Notes: generated by a model from the letters alone, not told the origin. 64,000 bases of DNA from Prorocentrum cordatum (GCA_963575745.1 CAUYUJ010017837.1:12501-76500); one strand, 5' to 3'; counted from the first letter of the stretch, positions 1 through 11,630 are shown. A program made the numbers and translations.

Positions 1-760
1 CTCTCAACAAGTATGCGCTTGTCGGCGCCTTCTTTCAACTATAGTGTTTTCCTTCTTTACTGCTTCGAGGACATCAGACATCCTGTTGCAGTCAGAGCCA
101 GCGTGGCAGTCGAAGTCGAGTGGATTTTGTGCTGGCAGCCACGCTGCGTATTAAGAGGAGGTGGGGGCGCGCGGAATCGGCGCGAAATCGCGCCCACATC
201 GCCGCGACGTGCAGGCGCAGAGCTGCGCCTGCCTAGTGCTGTTTCGCAAGTTTGCTTCGCCGATTGGGGATCAGCCCCGATTGGCTGCCTTCTCGGTTTT
301 CTGGGGTGGCCCCTGCCGCGTCCAGCTGTCAGGCAGTATTTGCCTGGCCTGGTTTTCAACACCATAAATCTTTTGGCCTCAGAGTCATGGGAGCGTAGCT
401 TCATCCCGATGTGCTTTCTTTCACGCGCCGCTTCGGTGGTTGGAGTTGTGCGGACCGCCGACTTTCCAGTCGCCCGCATTGGCGTCGGCCCGAACGCATG
501 CCACGGCGACAGCGGTTACGCTGCGCTTCCTCCCCCGTTCATGTTTGAATTGGGGCTCCGACGGGGGCAGCTTCATGCCTTGCATGACCCGCTGCCGCCT
601 TGGCGCAAAGCGGCGTCGCACTTTTCAGCGATGCATCTGCGGTAGGTATTGGATAAAAGGGCATTTTATCGTGGTATCCCTCACCCCTTGTATTTCATTC
701 TCCCCGCTGCGATATCTACATCACTATTGATTCTTGGGCCCCGCCCACCTTCCGTGCATC
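1..760. other. No supported gene
   Basis: I see no conserved domain or recognisable repeat here. Open frames on both strands are long only because the sequence is GC-rich, and they overlap each other in several frames. Confidence 0.5.
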
Positions 761-764
761 CACG

Positions 765-1340
765 TTGCGTCCGAATAATCCCCTCCCCGTTAGGGGGCGT
801 TTGGAGGGCTTTGGCGGCGAGGGGGTAGTAAGAGGCTTCCGAAACGGCCCACGAGCGCTCCAAAACGTCCCCAGGTTGCTTCAAAACGGCCCCAAAGCCT
901 CCACTACTCGCCAAGAAAGCTCGAACAGGACACTCAATAACTATTCAAGAGGGAACATGTTTAGCTCATTCACATTTGTCGTCGTGGCTGAGTCGACGAC
1001 GGCCCAATCGACCGAGAACGCCCCCCAAGAGAGCCCCGAGACGGCGCCCGAAACGGCGCCCAGGACGGCCTCGAGAGGGAGCTCGACCCGATTATTCAAG
1101 CCCACTATCCTATGAGGCCCACTGAAACTCTGCCCCGAAGGGCAAGAGGCCGTGTGTGACCGCCTGAAATGAAAGCTTCAATAACTCCCCGAGAGGCCCC
1201 CAACAGGCCCATAAGAAACGCCACGAGGCCTTCAACTGGTCTCTGAGAGGCCCCAAGGGAAACTTCTCCGAGAGATTTTCCAGGGTCTTTCCAGGGTATC
1301 CCAGCGACATCCAAGAGAACTCTGACCCACAACCCAGCCA
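765..1340 (-). repeat. CTTGGGGCC-type imperfect minisatellite, reverse orientation
   Basis: Short degenerate units such as CCAAGAGAGCCCCGAG and GAGAGGCCCCCAACAG recur about every 10-20 bases. The reverse complement matches the CTTGGGGCC-type units seen on the + strand at 2.7-2.9, 48.65-49.28 and 53.34-53.93 kb, so this looks like the same low-complexity family in the opposite orientation. No protein is supported. Confidence 0.5.
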
Positions 1341-1559
1341 GGGTGGCGGGTCGGGCTTCTGACAGCCCAGATGGCCCAAGAAACCCGGCATTCCAACTCC
1401 AGATGGCCCGATTGCACCTCCTTCCTGTTTCGTCCCTCCCCTTCCCCCCTCCTCTTTCGACACTTCGCCTCACCCCTTGGAACTTTTGACCCTACCTCCT
1501 CCCTGCCGATCATCATCCTCGCGGCTGCGGCCCGAGGAAAGATCCCGCACGAGCAGGGG

Positions 1560-1720
1560 AAACATACGAGGAAAAGCAAGTACTGAGGATATCCTGCTGA
1601 CGTTGTTCCATATTCGGGTAGGAGGAAAACACGAGGACGAGGAGGATATCGTTCCTAGAGTACGAGGAGGAACCTACGAGGATAATCAAGTACTGTTGTT
1701 CCATATTCGGATAGGTTTGT
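1560..1720. repeat. Imperfect direct duplication
   Basis: A segment containing TACGAGGA, CAAGTACTG and TTGTTCCATATTCGG occurs at about 1565-1620 and again, shortened, at about 1673-1715. The copies are separated by an AC/GA-rich spacer. Confidence 0.5.
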
Positions 1721-1998
1721 GCACAGGTGCAGCAGTGTTGTTGCCGAGGACCGGGACGCACTAGAACCTCAGCGCGGGCGCGCGTGTGGTATCAGTTCAC
1801 GTCAACATGCGCATGGAAAACCGTATTCTTTCAGGATCAAGAGGACAGGCTCCAGGGATCACATCTGGAGCGAGTGCCGATCGCACCGAGATGCTGGGAG
1901 TTCCGAGTTCGGACGCTGCCCTCGATCTGCGGCTGGCAGTCTGACCTCGAGGGCCTGGGAGTGCCGTGCTGCGCCCGTGCTTTCGGCCTGGGTTGTCG

Positions 1999-2112
1999 GG
2001 GGAGGAGGAGGAGGAGGAGGAGGAGGAGGAGGAGGAGGAGGAGGAGGAGGAGGAGGAGGAGGAGGAGGAGGAGGAGGAGGAGGAGGAGGAGGAGGAGGAG
2101 GAGGAGGAGGAG
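1999..2112 (+). repeat. (GGA)n microsatellite
   Basis: This is an almost pure GGA tract of roughly 38 units. It produces spurious poly-Gly, poly-Arg/Glu and poly-Ser/Leu reading frames on both strands. Confidence 0.97.
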
Positions 2113-2467
2113 TGACACGGGAGACCCCTCGTGCAGCTCGGGAGCGGTCCGTCGGCGCCCGCTCCTGCTCGGAGCTCGCTCCCCCGAGCGGAGAGGCAAA
2201 GCCAGACCCTGAGATCTGGTCGCTGCAGTTTTGTCACACTGGGATTTTTCGTTCGTCCTCTGCCCATCAGATCGACCCTGCCTCAAACATAGCGCAAAAA
2301 GGTTGGGTCTAGGACTTAGGGCTCTGGTCGTGAGTGTTCGCGAGGTTATGTGTTTCGCCACGTCGGAACTCAGGGTAAGGCGTGGGAAGACAATGAGATT
2401 GCCTCCGGGTAGTGCCAACACATATTCTCCGCTGGCTCTGGCGTTCTGGTCTTCGAACGTATGTTTC

Positions 2468-2690
2468 AGGGGCAACGAAAGGGGGGGATAGGCATAGGGG
2501 GGGATGCATCGACCCCAAGTCGCCCATTGATCGCCGATAGGGGCCCGATAGCCCCAACCCGCCCAGGAAGGTGCGGAATCACCATCGGGAGCCTATGGCA
2601 GATCTATCGGCGATGTATCGCCGATTCCAGGTCGATATATCCCCCCCCTATGTTCATCCCCCCCTATCGTTACCTCTCAATGTGCCATCC
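2468..2690 (+). mobile_element. Foldback/MITE-like element, family A, copy 1
   Basis: The two ends are inverted relative to each other. A G-run-ATAGG-G-run-ATGCATCGACC stretch near 2475-2512 faces its approximate reverse complement near 2630-2680. The interior carries ATCGCCGATA and a 9-bp-arm inverted repeat around TATCGGCGATGTATCGCC. Related copies lie at 5686-5810 and 60970-61135. No coding capacity is visible. A non-autonomous DNA element or structured SINE is possible. Confidence 0.55.
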
Positions 2691-2691
2691 A

Positions 2692-3010
2692 GACAAATTC
2701 GGGGCTCCCTTGGGGGCATGTTGGTGGTCTTGTGGCTTTCCTGTTGAGGAGGACCCTCGGGATCCCTTCGAGTTCCCCCTCTTCGGTAGGGCCCTCGAGG
2801 GGTTAGGCCGTTTTGGGGCCCTCTTGGAGGCCTTGCGGGCAGTCTTGGGGCGACCTTGTGTGCCTCTTCTATTGCCTGAGACACCCCGGATATCGAAACA
2901 GAGAGCACGCCAAAAATGCCGGAAGACGTGAGAGCAAATCTGTGCTGGTTGCCTCTTTGTGTCCTCTTGGAGGTCCTCCCGTGGCTTCCCTGGGCCATCG
3001 TGGAGCTGTC
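2692..3010 (+). repeat. CTTGGGGCC-type imperfect minisatellite
   Basis: Irregular units of the CTCTTGGGGGC or CTTGGGGCGACC kind recur, related to the larger arrays at 48.65 and 53.34 kb. No gene is supported on either strand. Confidence 0.45.
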
Positions 3011-3019
3011 TCGAACGAC

Positions 3020-4950
3020 TCGTACGCGCCCTGGAGCTTTTCAGGGCCAGGCGACGCCGCCCAGGCCAAGATCATACCGCCGGGCAAGTCGCCCAGACCC
3101 CCCCCCTCTTGCAAGCCTGCTGGACCATGCTGGGGGGGGGGAGGTTTCTGGGGAGGGGCACTCCTGTCAAGCACAAAGGAACCCAAGGGGTCGGCGAATT
3201 TGATGTCACATGCGGCAGGCGTTTGGGTTGCACCCCCCCGAACATAGTCTGGGCACTCTTGCCCGCGATGCTTCGCACGCTCATGGTGTTTCACGTCGCG
3301 GCTAGAAGACACGCATCCTCCCTCCGCGGCGGGATAGCTTCCACCACGGCAGCATTTTTCGGCTCGAGACGGGCCCTCCTTCGCTTCCCGCCAGGCTTGG
3401 TTGGTTGGGCGGGCGCTGGGTAAGGAGAGCGCAGACAACGAGCAATGGAGGAGGGGGGGATGACGACGACGACGACGACCACTAGGAACAGGATGTAGCT
3501 CGTTCCGTTTCGCAGCGTCAGGATGTAGTCTGATAGCACCAGTTGCTTGCTTCGGCGCCTCACATCATATGTGTTCCATGGCCGTTGCGGCTTGTTTTCC
3601 GGGTCGGCGCATATTGAGTTCAGTGGGCCGCGCGAAGGTATTGCTGGGACACGCCAGGACCCGCATCACGCAGCATCGTTTGCGCCGCTTGTTGAAGAGG
3701 GGCCACCACCTTCGAACGCTCGGGAGGTCCGATATAGTATCTTGCTACTTGCGTTGCTGGTTGCTGTTGCCAGGCGCCTACGTTCTTCGCGAGTGCTATC
3801 TTACAGCTCCATGGTTTCGCTATGTTTGCCATGTCCCATTTGTGACGTGACTGTGCCTGAGTCCATAACAGGAGGAGTTGTGATCCAGGCAGTCCAGCCA
3901 GTTCTTTGAGACTGTCTTTGTCCATTATAGTATTTTGCAGCACGCGCAGTGGGGCCCGTGAGTGAGAGGGATCATGGACCGCAAAGGAAGGCGAGTCGAG
4001 TCTTCCCCCCATTCCCCTCCTTTTCGGCTTCCTCAGCTTTCTACATGAATTCCTTTCCCCCATGGTGCCGAGGGCACTTTGCGACGGACGCCATGGAAAG
4101 CCAGCATCTGGTCCAAAAGGTGGGAATGCCTATCCATATTTTTCCTCTTGCTGGTTGTGTCCTTGCTTCTGCTGCGGCTAAACCTCATTCTCCTCCGTCT
4201 TTTGCTCACACCTGGGCCCCCGACGGTTTGGTATTGCCTCCTGCGTGGACCCCCGCAGGTTTGGACCCCCGCAGCGAATCTACCGTTCCCGAGCTTTTCC
4301 AAAAGGGGGATCGGGATTGTTTGGATGGATTACGCTCCGCCTGGCGTCGGCGCGCGCAGTGTGGGGCCGCGCGCGCATCCGAGCGCACCTGGGTTGCGGG
4401 GACCCTTTGCAGTCGACAGCAGCGAATCTGTATCGTGCCCTGCAGCGCGTGCCGGTTTCCCGACGGGAGCCCGGCCATTTGGCCCGCAGGTGTTCCGTTC
4501 CAGGACCGTTCCCGATTCGGCGTGCCGCAAGGAGCTGGCGTAGGCTTCTGACCCGTCAGGCCTCTCAGTCGAGTTATTTGTGGTGGAACTTCTTAGTGCC
4601 CGTTGGAGCCACAGGATGGGTTCCGAAACGGCCACGACGCTGGACCTGGTCAGACGTCATCGCGGCGCGGCCTGGCAGTGCCAAGGCCTTCTCGCGGTGG
4701 CGCCCGACAGCGTCTGTTTTCACAGCGTCCTCGGAGTGTGTCTTCAAGGGCGCCCGAATCGAGCTGGTGGAATTCCGCAGTTGCCCGCTGGCGTTTGGGA
4801 TCTTTCGAGACGCGCCCAGCCGACTGTTGACAAAGTGCTTTGGCAATGGCTTGCGCGGTCAGGTTGGTCCCCCACGGACCCCCTGAAGCCGATCAACAAA
4901 GGCAATTCTGGCGTAGGTAGCTGATTTTGGTCATGGGGCTGAGAAAACAA
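3020..4950. other. No supported gene
   Basis: A short GAC microsatellite lies at about 3459-3482. The rest shows no conserved domain, and the open frames overlap in all six frames. Confidence 0.45.
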
Positions 4951-4974
4951 TGCCGCGGGGTAGGGAGGCGGAGG

Positions 4975-5152
4975 AGCGAGGAGAAGGAAGAGAAGAGAAA
5001 CGGGGAGGGAGTAGGAGGATCAGCGCGGGAGAGGAGGGATCTGTTGGTAGGAGGAGGAGGAGGAGGAGGAACAGGAGGAGGAAGAGGAGGAAGAGTAGGG
5101 GAAGGAGGAGGAGGAGGCGGAGGAGGAGGAGGAGGAGGAAATGAAAAGGAGG
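4975..5152 (+). repeat. GGA/GAA purine-rich tract
   Basis: This is a nearly pure purine strand of GGA, GGAA and AGAG units. Its apparent Arg/Glu-rich and Pro-rich reading frames are compositional. Confidence 0.9.
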
Positions 5153-5685
5153 AGGATTGCAGTTTAGTGCTAACGCCCCCGAGGGTAGGCATAACGTTGT
5201 AAAAGGTACTCGTGAAGGTTGGAGTGGCAACCTTCTGGTCCCAGTGTCTGTGCTGGGACTGTTTTGGCTGGAACTTGGTTTGGTGGATGGTATCTCAGGT
5301 CAGCATACTCCGAGGAAGCCACCTCTGTTCGACACAAGGTTTTGCGGGGGGTGCTTTACGATAGCCCCACATCGCCTTCTACCGTGCAGGTTGTGGTTTC
5401 TGTCGATCCAATGCCATGTCGATTGCCTTTTCCGCAGAGTTTCCGCCTCGTTCCCTTCTCTCACTATGGCTGCCCTTACCCTGTCTCCCGCTGCCCGCTT
5501 CGGCCCAAACAATTCTAGGGCCCTTGGCCTAAGAGCTGCGCTTCACTTCGCCGGTTGAGAAAGCAGAACACTTTCTGGCTTCGCGCGCCATTCCACATCA
5601 CGGTGGTAGCCGGAAACGCGCGGGCCCCGGCAACATCACGCTGCACCTGCCTGTCGTGCCACCGTGCTCGACACACTCCATATCC

Positions 5686-5812
5686 AAGACGATCGCCGAT
5701 AGGGGCCCGATCGCCCCAACCTGCTCAGGAGCGTGCGGATGCACCATCGGGGGCCGATCGCCGATTTAGCGGCGATGTATCGCCGATTCCAGGTCGATGT
5801 TTCCCCCCCATT
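5686..5812 (+). mobile_element. Foldback/MITE-like element, family A, copy 2
   Basis: It shares the family A order with copies 1 and 3: ATCGCCGATAGGGGCCCGAT near 5691, then GGCGATGTATCGCCGATTCC near 5770, then GGTCGATGTTTCCCCCC at the right end. The left terminal G-rich arm is not evident, so the copy may be truncated. Confidence 0.55.
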
Positions 5813-5854
5813 TGCTTCGTCCAGAGAATCAGCGCCCAGCGGCGTCTTCTTGCT

Positions 5855-6080
5855 GCTCATAGCAGCCACGATCGCCCTCATTGCCTTCTTCCCGGACGTC
5901 AGCGACGCCCATCCCAACGCCCTCATCACTTTCCTCTCGGACGTCAGCGACGCCCATCCCAAGGCCTTCATTGACTTTTTCCCGGACGTCAGTGACACCC
6001 ATCCCACCGCCTTCATTGACTTCATTCTGGTCGTCAGCGACGCCCAGCCTAACGCCATCATTGACTACCTCGTGGACAAC
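5855..6080 (+). repeat. 45-bp tandem repeat, open in frame (about 5 units)
   Basis: GACGTCAG recurs at 5895, 5940 and 5985, an exact spacing of 45 bp. Because 45 is a multiple of three, the array stays open. On the + strand it gives a 15-residue unit around DVSDAHPNA, and on the - strand a unit around GWASLTSGKKSM. There is no evidence of translation. The surrounding 128-codon frame (5733-6119) has no recognisable domain. Confidence 0.8.
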
Positions 6081-6124
6081 CCGACGTCTGCACTCGCAAC
6101 TTCAGCGAAGCCCCCCTGATCAAT

Positions 6125-6250
6125 GTCACGCTTTGTCAGGATTTCAACGAAGCCTTATCGTTCAATTTCGTGTACTTTCAGGATTTAAGCGAAGCCCTCT
6201 CGTTTAATTTCGCGTTCTCGCCGGTTCTGGCGAAACCCACAAGGTCAATT
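6125..6250 (+). repeat. About 42-bp tandem repeat (about 3 units)
   Basis: CAGGATTT-AA-CGAAGCC with a following TCGTT(C/T)AATTTCG recurs at about 6137 and 6179, with a degenerate third unit near 6220. It lies just upstream of copia-1 gag and could be part of its leader or LTR. No matching 3' copy was found. Confidence 0.5.
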
Positions 6251-6321
6251 TCACGGTCAACCTCCGCGGTCCTCACGCATTTCATTTCAGAACCAATCGG
6301 AACACCAAACACCTAGACGCA

Positions 6322-7290
6322 ATGTCGGATCAACACAACACCTTTGGCCAGTCGATCATTCCCACGTGAAATTGCGACCACGCCAACTGGAGAGACTACG
6401 AGTTACAAGCGCGAGGTGAAGCTGTGGGAGCCCAGCGAGAATTTAGAGGTCACCCAGAGCCTCGCGTCCAAGCTCGTGCTCAAGCTGACGGGGGGCGGCG
6501 AGGGCAGCGGCGCTCAGCGTGGCGGAGGTGGAAGTGCACCCGCCGGCTGCGGCTGACATCGAAGACGCGGGCGAGCAGAAACACAGCCGGAGCCAAGTCG
6601 GCATCGATGACGTACCGAATCACTGCAGAAGCCGGTGCGCAAGAGCGGTACTCTGGAGAAGTTTTTGGAGTCGTCTCATCGCCGCCGCCTGCGCGGTGAA
6701 TGCGTGACGGATTGGCTGGTTCGATTCGAGGCGCGTCTGCAACAGCTGCGCGAGAACGAGGTGGGCCTCGACGCGCTGGGCGACGTAGCTGGATGGTTTC
6801 TATAGCGCAAGGCGGGCCTCGCAGCAGGGCGGCGCGAGCGCTTTGCGGGCAACCCGTCGGGCGGGCGGTGCGGATTTCAGCGCGTCCGAGGCCCGCGGGC
6901 GAGGATGTTTTCGGGCGCCCGCAACTCGGGGCGCCGTGCGCCGCAGCCGCCGCGGCCGTGGAACAGCCAGTCACGCCCTGCTGGCGATTGGAAATCTTAC
7001 TCCTCCTCGCATCGAGGAGGGCACTCTACAGACGTCGTCGACGAGCCGGGGGGCGACGAGGGGTGGGGTGGCGGGGGCGACGGCGAGACCGAGGCCGACG
7101 TCAAGACGTGGTTCGCCAGGAGCTCGAGGCGTTCGGTGCCCAGCTCGAGTCCTCCAGCGTGGGCGTCTCCGCGGGGTGGCGACTTGAGGTCGAGGTCGCC
7201 GCTTCGGAGCTCGCCGCGATTCCCGAGGCCGTGGCCGCCATCAGATCGGTCCGGGAAGCCCCCGAGGGCCGCGGCAAGTAGGGCAGCGGG
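6322..7290 (+). pseudogene. copia-1 gag (capsid-like) remnant
   Basis: This is the capsid part of a decayed Ty1/copia polyprotein. A possible start is the ATG at 6322 (MSDQHNT), but that frame meets TGA near 6367. The conserved sequence then continues in other frames: a YKREVKLWEPS segment near 6395-6430, and a C-terminal capsid segment around VTDWLVRFEARLQQLREN, then RKAGLAAGRRERFAG, at about 6700-6845. The capsid similarity (short WL..F motif followed by a KAGL segment) is recognised from dinoflagellate copia gag proteins in general. At least two frameshifts and one stop occur. It is followed by the zinc knuckle and protease, as expected of gag-pol. The gene is dead; only the family assignment matters. 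Confidence 0.6.
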
Positions 7291-7353
7291 CTGACTGGGG
7301 CACGTCGCCCCGGCAAGCTCCTGAGCCGCGTCGACCAGCACAGGGGGGGATCC

Positions 7354-7480
7354 ATGTGCCGGGGCTGCGGCGAGACGGGGCGCTGGACTGGCGGAAAGGG
7401 GTGCCCCGCGCCCCGCGCGCGCAAGTTCGCGCCCAAGAGCAAGCAGAAGGGCGGTCGCGGTGGGGGGCGAGGTGGCCGAC
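7354..7480 (+). pseudogene. copia-1 zinc knuckle remnant
   Basis: CRGCGETGRWTGGKGCP followed by a Lys/Gly/Arg-rich tail matches the gag zinc-knuckle layout (C-x2-C-G-x3-G-H-x-C-type) of these elements. The position normally held by His is Arg. Nucleic-acid binding would therefore be impaired. It lies between capsid and protease remnants, which supports the call. Confidence 0.6.
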
Positions 7481-7739
7481 CGCGGCGATGGGCGCGCATC
7501 GCCGAGCAGGTCCAGTTCGCGGGCGGAGGGGCGCCCCTACACCCGCTGGGGCCGCCGACGCCGCGACGCCTCTTTCGGGGGCCTGCGTCTGCGAGCGGCT
7601 GATGCGCCGCGCGCCGGACGTCGACGTATCGGCCAACGGCCAATGGTGAGAAGCCCGTGGGCGAAGGGATTGGCGTGGTGGACGCTGCCTGCCCACTCTG
7701 CGTTTTGGGCTCAGTTGGCGCAGCAACGATGGGCCTATC

Positions 7740-8205
7740 CGACCAGATCCCAGATGGGGCCCGAGGGCGAGGTCTTCGGGTTCGGCAGCGGGGGCGCCCT
7801 CCCGAGCAAGCTGCGCGCGACCGCGCCGCTGGTGCTCTGCGGCCGGGCCGGCCGGTCGTGTTCGGCGTCGCGAACAGCCCCGCGCTCGGTCTCCTCATTG
7901 GGCGCGACTTCATGCGCCCTTCCAAGATCGACATTTCGCTCTGGGAGGTCCGCGTCGGGAAAGTCACCCAGAAGCTCACTGCGATCTGCGCGGGCCACCC
8001 CGCGATTGGTCTGCGGCCTGAGGGCCGGCAAGCGACCGCGGGCGCTGGCGCCGAGGCCCCTCCTCGACCGACTGGAAGGGCCCACACGGATAGCGCCCCA
8101 ACCGTCAACGATGCCATCGGGGCCGAGTCGCTGACCGAGTCCGCCGGCACGCTCATCAACAAGAAGGAGCTGAACGTGGCGAGACGCCTGCGGATTCGCC
8201 GATGA
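7740..8205 (+). pseudogene. copia-1 aspartic protease remnant
   Basis: Conserved pieces are split over two frames. The first is EVFGFGSGGALPSKLRATAP with LCGRAGRS (about 7765-7858). The second, in another frame, is VFGVANSPALGLLIGRDFM then IDISLWEVRVGK (about 7858-7960). This is the C-terminal half of a retropepsin-like domain, ending in the usual hydrophobic-LIGRDFM strand. I do not see the catalytic D(T/S)G triad upstream, so the N-terminal lobe is missing or too diverged. It follows gag and precedes the integrase, the Ty1/copia order. Confidence 0.55.
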
Positions 8206-9190
8206 AATGCACCCGAGCTCATTCGGCTGCGGCGTCAGCATTCGCGTGCTGCCTTGCGGCAGCACCTCTCCCAAACCCCGCTCCGGCGACTTTGCCGCCG
8301 CCGCCCCAGCCCGCGACGATCGTGGCCGAGCTGCTGCAAGCCTGTAGTTCCTGCAGAGGAAAGCCTCGCGAAGCCAGCGGCCATGTGGGCTCCCGCCCGG
8401 AGTGCGTGTTCGGCACCTCCGTACCTCCGTGACCTTGGGCGCCCGCGCCGAGGGAACCCAGCCGAAGGGGGTCAAGATTGAGGAGGAGGAGCAGCTCCTG
8501 GTGAGGAGCCTGAGGTGGGGGGGGGGGGCGCAGCTGTTGCTCGTCGCAGGCGAGCGCGCGGCCTTTGTTGTCCATGAGCGGCGTCCAGCCGCGCCGGATA
8601 AACCAGGTCGTGGTCATAGACGTGGCCAGGTTTATTACGATGTCCAGCGCGATCGACGCCGCGAGCGACACGGTGCTCTATGAGTGGCGCTGCAACGCGA
8701 ACAGCAAGATCAGCGCCGTCTGGAAGATGAGGGGGGGGGGGGGGGGGGCAGCCGTCGGGCGTGGGCTGCCTGCCTGCGATTTGTTACGACGGCTCGTGGT
8801 CAACAAACTCGAGAGCAAGATCAGAAGAGTACTCGTTCGTGGCAAAAGTGTTCGGGTCCACGCTGCCTTTCGCGCCAACCGTAGACTTCCATATAGCGAA
8901 TTGTCATCGAGATCGCCCCAAGGCCGAGCAGATGATCGACCTGTCCTTGCAGTCGATGACCGAGGTGCGCAAGGGATTCGGCAGGCAACTGGCCGTCTCA
9001 TTCGAGTGGCATAGATACTTCGACGGATGGGGCTCCAACGGGAACGCGACCGCGAAGAAGCTGATGGAGCACTTGCCGCGAGTCTTCCACTTCGGCGGAC
9101 GCGCGTTCGACAATGCGAAGAAAAGGGGTCCACATCAAGAAGCCTTGGGGGGATCATTGCCGACCCCTTCTGCTTTCACGACGCGCTGAT
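8205..9190 (+). pseudogene. copia-1 pre-integrase region, poorly conserved
   Basis: The stretch between protease and integrase has several short open frames. One around DVARFITMSSAIDAASDTVLYEWRC (given here only as its general pattern, about 8610-8695) resembles the extra domain that some dinoflagellate copia polyproteins carry outside the standard set. A G-run at 8731-8748 breaks the frame. The frame at 8761-9189 has no recognised domain. The assignment rests mainly on position and is weak. Confidence 0.35.
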
Positions 9191-9389
9191 AAGGTTCTGC
9201 GACGGGTCGCGCCACCGCGGTGAGGCGCGGTGACAGGGCGCTGATCGCATCCAGAATTACACGCGCAAGCTCGCGAAGGTCGTGGCCACCCAGTTACGGC
9301 GACCAAATCGACCCCCCCAAGAGGCGCGCCCAAACCGGTGGGCGAGGGGGGCGGTCCGAGCGCGGGCAGCTCCTCAGGGGCCCGCGCTG

Positions 9390-9668
9390 ACAACAGCGGA
9401 GGAGCGAACGCTCCGATCCGCAGTGATTCAACTCCACGTGAACACGGGGCACCCGTCCAACGACTCGCTGGCCCGGGCTATCCGAGCCGCAGGTGAATCG
9501 CACAGCGCGGCCGAGATGGCCTTCAACCTCTACTGCGAGGTCTGCGCCGTGCATCAGCGACCGCCATCCCATCTGCCTGGAAGGATCAAGCTGGACTGCG
9601 ACTTCAACGATTCCATTCGGGTGGACATCTTCACCCTCGCCGAATACGCCAGCAATCAGCTAATTTTC
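9390..9668 (+). pseudogene. copia-1 integrase, zinc-binding domain and start of catalytic core
   Basis: The frame keeps the HHCC zinc-binding layout: LHVNTGH with the two His, then YCEVCAVHQRP with the two Cys. Spacing is as in Ty1/copia integrases. It then enters the catalytic core at VDIFTLAEYASNQLIF, which carries the first catalytic Asp. The reading frame stops making sense right after this phenylalanine, where the 4.1-kb element begins. The continuation LNVVDLASSF is found at 13763, so the integrase is cleanly interrupted rather than deleted. Confidence 0.8.
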
Positions 9669-9689
9669 GCTTGCAGCCGCAGGACCTGG

Positions 9690-9970
9690 CAATAAAACCG
9701 ATTAACCGATAAACCGGTAAACCGCTAAACTTTTCGGTTGGTCGGTTTATCGGCTTCTCATATAGGTTTATCGGTCGATACACCGATAGACCGATCAACC
9801 GATAAACCGACTCATCGCAAGCGTGTCCAAGTCTCAGCGCAGTATGGCTTTACCAGTTTATCGGTTTATCGGTTTATCGGTATGTTTCCCCGTTTATGAG
9901 TGTATCGGCTTCCCGTTTTTCCAGTTTACTGATTTATCGGTTGATCGGTTGATCGGTTTATCGGCTCGGA
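9690..9970. repeat. CCGATAAA subterminal repeat array, left
   Basis: Units of CCGATAAACC and its reverse complement GGTTTATCGG recur about every 8-10 bases in both orientations. A matching array lies at the other end of the same insertion (13395-13722). Confidence 0.85.
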
Positions 9971-10119
9971 GCTGTCGTAGTTGTTGGAGTGGTAATTAGT
10001 GGAAATCTTTCGGAGGAATCCAGGAGAATCCTTTGGACCGCTCCGAGTGGTAATCCTTCTGAATATTTCTGATGACTCCTTTGTCCTGAAGAGCTCTCGG
10101 GGATCCCAAGGAATCCTTA

Positions 10120-11035
10120 CAATAACTATTACTACTACTACAACATCCACAACCATAACAGCTAGCACTACTACTCGTATTTGTTACTACCGTTTTCGCT
10201 ACCTTCACCAGTGCGACAAAACAATTATTTGCCATGTGTTACCATCGTTTTTTGCTGTTGGTACTGGTGCTCATACAACGGCAATTGTTAATCTTATTAT
10301 CAGTACATCCACAGACTAATGGTGATGTTACTACTTGTATTTCCATGGATTACTATCGTTACCACTACTGCTACTGGTACCAATGCAACTACTACTACTA
10401 CTAGTGCGATGGCAACACCAACAAGACAAATTATTGAGGCTGCCGCAACTATACGCATGTCTACGACACCAACGAGTATTATTGTGGCTACCGCTGCGAT
10501 GCACATGCGTTTTTCTCGTGGTTGCTAATCTTTTTCGTGCGAGCACAGCTATTCGAACTACTACTGCTCCTACTGCTACTGCTACTACTACTGCTGCTAC
10601 TACTATTACTACGGCGACTACTACGGCGCTACTGTCTTTGATATTACTACCACAGCTTTACTAACACTCCCTGCTACTATGGATGTGTGTAAAGCTACAG
10701 CGAGCATGCGGATGTTTATGATGATGCTGATGCTGCTGCTTATGATGATGATGAAGATGATGATGAAAATGATGCTGAGGAGGGGGAGGAGGAGGGGGAG
10801 GAAGACGATCAGGAGGAGGGGGAGGAGGCGGAGGGAAGAGGAAAACGGGAAGGATAAGGAAGAGGAGGATGAGGGAAAAGGAAAACGAGGAGCGGCTGGA
10901 GGAGGTCTTCGGCTGCTGTCTGAGACTCGGTCACCCCAGGGATGCGAAGATAATCGTGCTTCGCGCGTCGCGGCCTAGGCTAGAGAGCTGACCTCCTCCA
11001 AGGTGGCGTCGCGATGGCCTCGCGAGGGCGCGAAG
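10120..11035 (+). repeat. Trinucleotide-rich tandem duplication, unit 1
   Basis: An ACT/CTA-rich part, then an ATG-rich part (10690-10775), a GGA-rich part and a CTTCGGCTGCTGTCTGAG module form one unit that recurs at 11040-11945. Offsets between matching landmarks are 815 bp (CCCTGCTACTATGG) and 908 bp (GTCTTCGGC), so internal microsatellites have changed length since the duplication. Confidence 0.75.
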
Positions 11036-11040
11036 AACAT
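10930..11040. repeat. GCGCGAAG palindromic module, copy 1
   Basis: A GCGAAGATAATCGTGCTTCGC stem-like start (here with GATGCG) is followed about 85 bp later by CTCGCGAGGGCGCGAAGA. The same arrangement recurs at 11840-11945, 43805-43960 and 61425-61520. Confidence 0.5.
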
Positions 11041-11592
11041 CAACAACCATACCACCTACTAGTACTACTACTCCTCCTATCTGTTACTACCGTTTCCGCT
11101 GCTGTCACCTTTGCTACTACAAGCCCAATTCATCATACTTATATTAATATTATTCCCATGTTACTATCGTTACTGCTGTTGTTACGGGTGCTGATACAAC
11201 ATTTGCTACTACGGTTGCTACTATTTTTACTCCCATGGATTGCTTTCGTTACCACTACTGCTACTTGTATTCGTGCAGCTACAAGTACTATTGCGATCAC
11301 AACTTCAACAACACTTATTATTGAGGCTATCGCAACTATGCGCATGTTTCTAATGATCGTTGTGGCTTTGGCTATCTCTAAGAACACGAAGGCTAAAACT
11401 ACGACTACGGCACCAACAAGTATTACTGTGACTACTACGGCGCTACTGTCGTTGATATTGCTACCACAACTATTTCTATCATTCCCTGCTACTATGGATA
11501 TGTGTAAAGCTACAACGAGCATGCGGATGCTGATGATGATAATGCTGCTACTGCTGATGATGATGATGGTGATGATGATGATGATGAGGATG

Positions 11593-11630
<38 letters not shown>

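Noticed and set aside
1719-2312. Poly-Gly, poly-Arg and poly-Ser frames
   Set aside because: All come from the GGA tract at 1999-2112.
7101-8222. Minus-strand open frame of 373 codons
   Set aside because: It lies antisense to the copia-1 zinc knuckle and protease remnant, which explain the sequence.
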